A stretch of DNA of 13,825 bases, taken from an uncultured Alphaproteobacteria bacterium (GTDB taxonomy: Bacteria > Pseudomonadota > Alphaproteobacteria > Rs-D84). Below, one piece after another: positions 12,846 through 13,825 of this stretch. The notes under the pieces are model-generated. The model was not told the DNA's origin. It made no database searches and saw only the letters and a list, made by a program, of their open reading frames with translations. Location: the NCBI GenBank assembly GCA_947304085.1, contig CAMZAC010000008.1, forward strand, positions 1 to 13,825, given 5' to 3'. Both the position numbers and the translations under genes were made by a program. The stretch's first letter is position 1, and each line of letters begins with the position of its first letter.

Positions 12846-13825
12846 CTAGTTTGGACTAACTGTATCATCATAAATATAATAAATATTATTTGCAATGTTT
12901 GCTTTCAGTTTATTGTTATTTTGCAAACCGCTGAAATCTGCATTCATAGGTACAGATGTTGTTCCCATATTACCAAAAAAGTCTGGAATTCCATCATGAT
13001 CAACATCTACATTTAATGACGGGGTTGTGCGTTTTGTGCTACGCAAATAAACATATTTTTGTCCAATATGCAAAATATGCCCACATTGTGCAGATTCCCA
13101 CATACCAGCCGGTGCAACCAAACCATTTGGACAAGCTGTTAAACCTTGGTTGTTTGTTTCATCAAAAGTATAAGTCCCACTTGGGCAATAATTATTTGCT
13201 AAACATTTCGCACATACATTGCTGTTTGCAGGCAAATAATATCCATTATTACAAGACAATGAACTTGCCGCAACTTCCAAGCAACCATTAGTGCTTGTGA
13301 TCGCACCATTTGCTGTACCGTCTGCAGTATATCCAGAAGTACACGTACATGTACTACGTGTATTCTTAGCCGGAGTGGAGCTGTTTGCGCCACATGCATA
13401 GCAAGATGTATTATCATAGTTATAATAATTTGTCGCACATGTTTTACGCGCATAATATGTTGTTATAGCAGGGGTTGCCGATGTAACAGGTGCAATTGTT
13501 GTAACGGTATTATCAGTAATATCTTGAGTTGTTGCCCAACTTGTTGAAATATCATAATGTCCGTTACCACCTGGTGCAGGCAAACTAATCGCTGGTAATG
13601 TGCATGCTGTATTATAAAATAGTTTTAATTGTGCATTAGTTGAACCAGATGCGGCACTGACAACATAACAACCAATACCAGACAAACCTTCTATGATACC
13701 TGAATAACCGTTTTTATGTAACGTAATCAAATAATAACAATCGGTCTGTTCATCGGAACCAGCATCACTGGACCAATTGGCACCTATTTGTGTAGCACAA
13801 CTATTTAAACCTTGGTCAGTGGTAT
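12846..13825 (-). CDS. C-terminal part of a large Cys-rich surface protein (partial)
   Basis: The frame is open from the stop at 12846 to the window edge, giving 326 residues; the N-terminus lies outside. A TTG at 13730 is an arbitrary point in an open frame and no start. The upstream third is Thr/Ser-rich, with scattered Cys pairs. The middle is a chain of short Cys-rich motifs resembling eukaryotic growth-factor-receptor or TNFR-like repeats (CYACGANSSTPAKNT, CTCTSGYTADG, CNNGYYLPANSNVCAKC, NYCPSGTYTF). The last 75 residues form a different domain beginning HILHIGQKYVYLRSTKRT and containing DVDHDGIPDFFGN, a calcium-binding Asp pattern like those in thrombospondin type 3 or dockerin loops. 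Such repeats suggest an exported, disulfide-bonded surface or adhesin-like protein. I know of no assigned function. Confidence 0.7.
   Translation of the reverse strand, partial: TTDQGLNSCATQIGANWSSDAGSDEQTDCYYLITLHKNGYSGIIEGLSGIGCYVVSAASGSTNAQLKLFYNTACTLPAISLPAPGGNGHYDISTSWATTQDITDNTVTTIAPVTSATPAITTYYARKTCATNYYNYDNTSCYACGANSSTPAKNTRSTCTCTSGYTADGTANGAITSTNGCLEVAASSLSCNNGYYLPANSNVCAKCLANNYCPSGTYTFDETNNQGLTACPNGLVAPAGMWESAQCGHILHIGQKYVYLRSTKRTTPSLNVDVDHDGIPDFFGNMGTTSVPMNADFSGLQNNNKLKANIANNIYYIYDDTVSPN

Noticed and set aside
12846..13730. Cys-rich gene starting at 13730
   Set aside because: The codon is TTG with no ribosome binding site, and the frame stays open to the window edge with similar composition, so the gene is partial.

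Overview
The window looks like chromosomal DNA from an AT-rich Gram-negative bacterium, most likely an uncultured, host-associated alphaproteobacterium. The lipid A genes and outer-membrane proteins show a Gram-negative cell. The alphaproteobacterial (gut RF32-like) placement is an inference from the R64-type pilus genes, the initiator tRNA and a Cys-rich surface protein of a kind I associate with that group; no marker in the window proves it.

Layout, left to right. (1) Positions 1-1090: the 3' end of an unrecognised gene converges on a minus-strand outer-membrane beta-barrel gene, and the two share a bidirectional terminator. Upstream of the barrel gene lies a 250-base non-coding stretch packed with mutually exclusive hairpins. 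(2) Positions 1091-5770, minus strand: a compact operon pilO-pilP-pilQ-pilR, in the order known from the IncI1 plasmid R64 type IVb thin pilus, with its own extended -10 promoter. The secretin, pilin and prepilin peptidase genes are not next to it. (3) Positions 5864-8775, minus strand: a lipid A operon of four overlapping genes (DUF374 acyltransferase, lpxK, lpxC, small lipoprotein) with a good promoter and a terminator. (4) Positions 8862-10456: the initiator tRNA-fMet gene behind a perfect consensus promoter, then an accessory region. A 21-base copy of the tRNA 3' end recurs 190 bases downstream, which is an integration scar. A TIM-barrel sugar phosphate isomerase-like gene follows. About 1.03 kb further on, the same flanking sequences occur again in decayed form and end in a fragment of a second isomerase gene. 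(5) Positions 10457-12843, plus strand: three tightly packed genes (class V aminotransferase, TagD-like cytidylyltransferase, LicD transferase) with a good promoter. (6) Positions 12846-13825, minus strand: the C-terminal part of a large Cys-rich surface protein that runs off the window.

How it fits together. Most of the content concerns the cell envelope. Regions 2 and 3 look like vertically inherited operons. Regions 4 and 5 look like accessory DNA built up at the tRNA-fMet 3' end. The aminotransferase, cytidylyltransferase and LicD trio suggests a pathway that makes an amino-phosphonate or amino-phosphate group, activates it with CMP and transfers it to a surface glycan, comparable to 2-aminoethylphosphonate or phosphocholine decoration. 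The substrate cannot be read from the sequence. The least explained items are the hairpin element at 863-1008, the tRNA-bounded repeated units at 8961-10400, and the exact chemistry of the 10457-12843 cassette.
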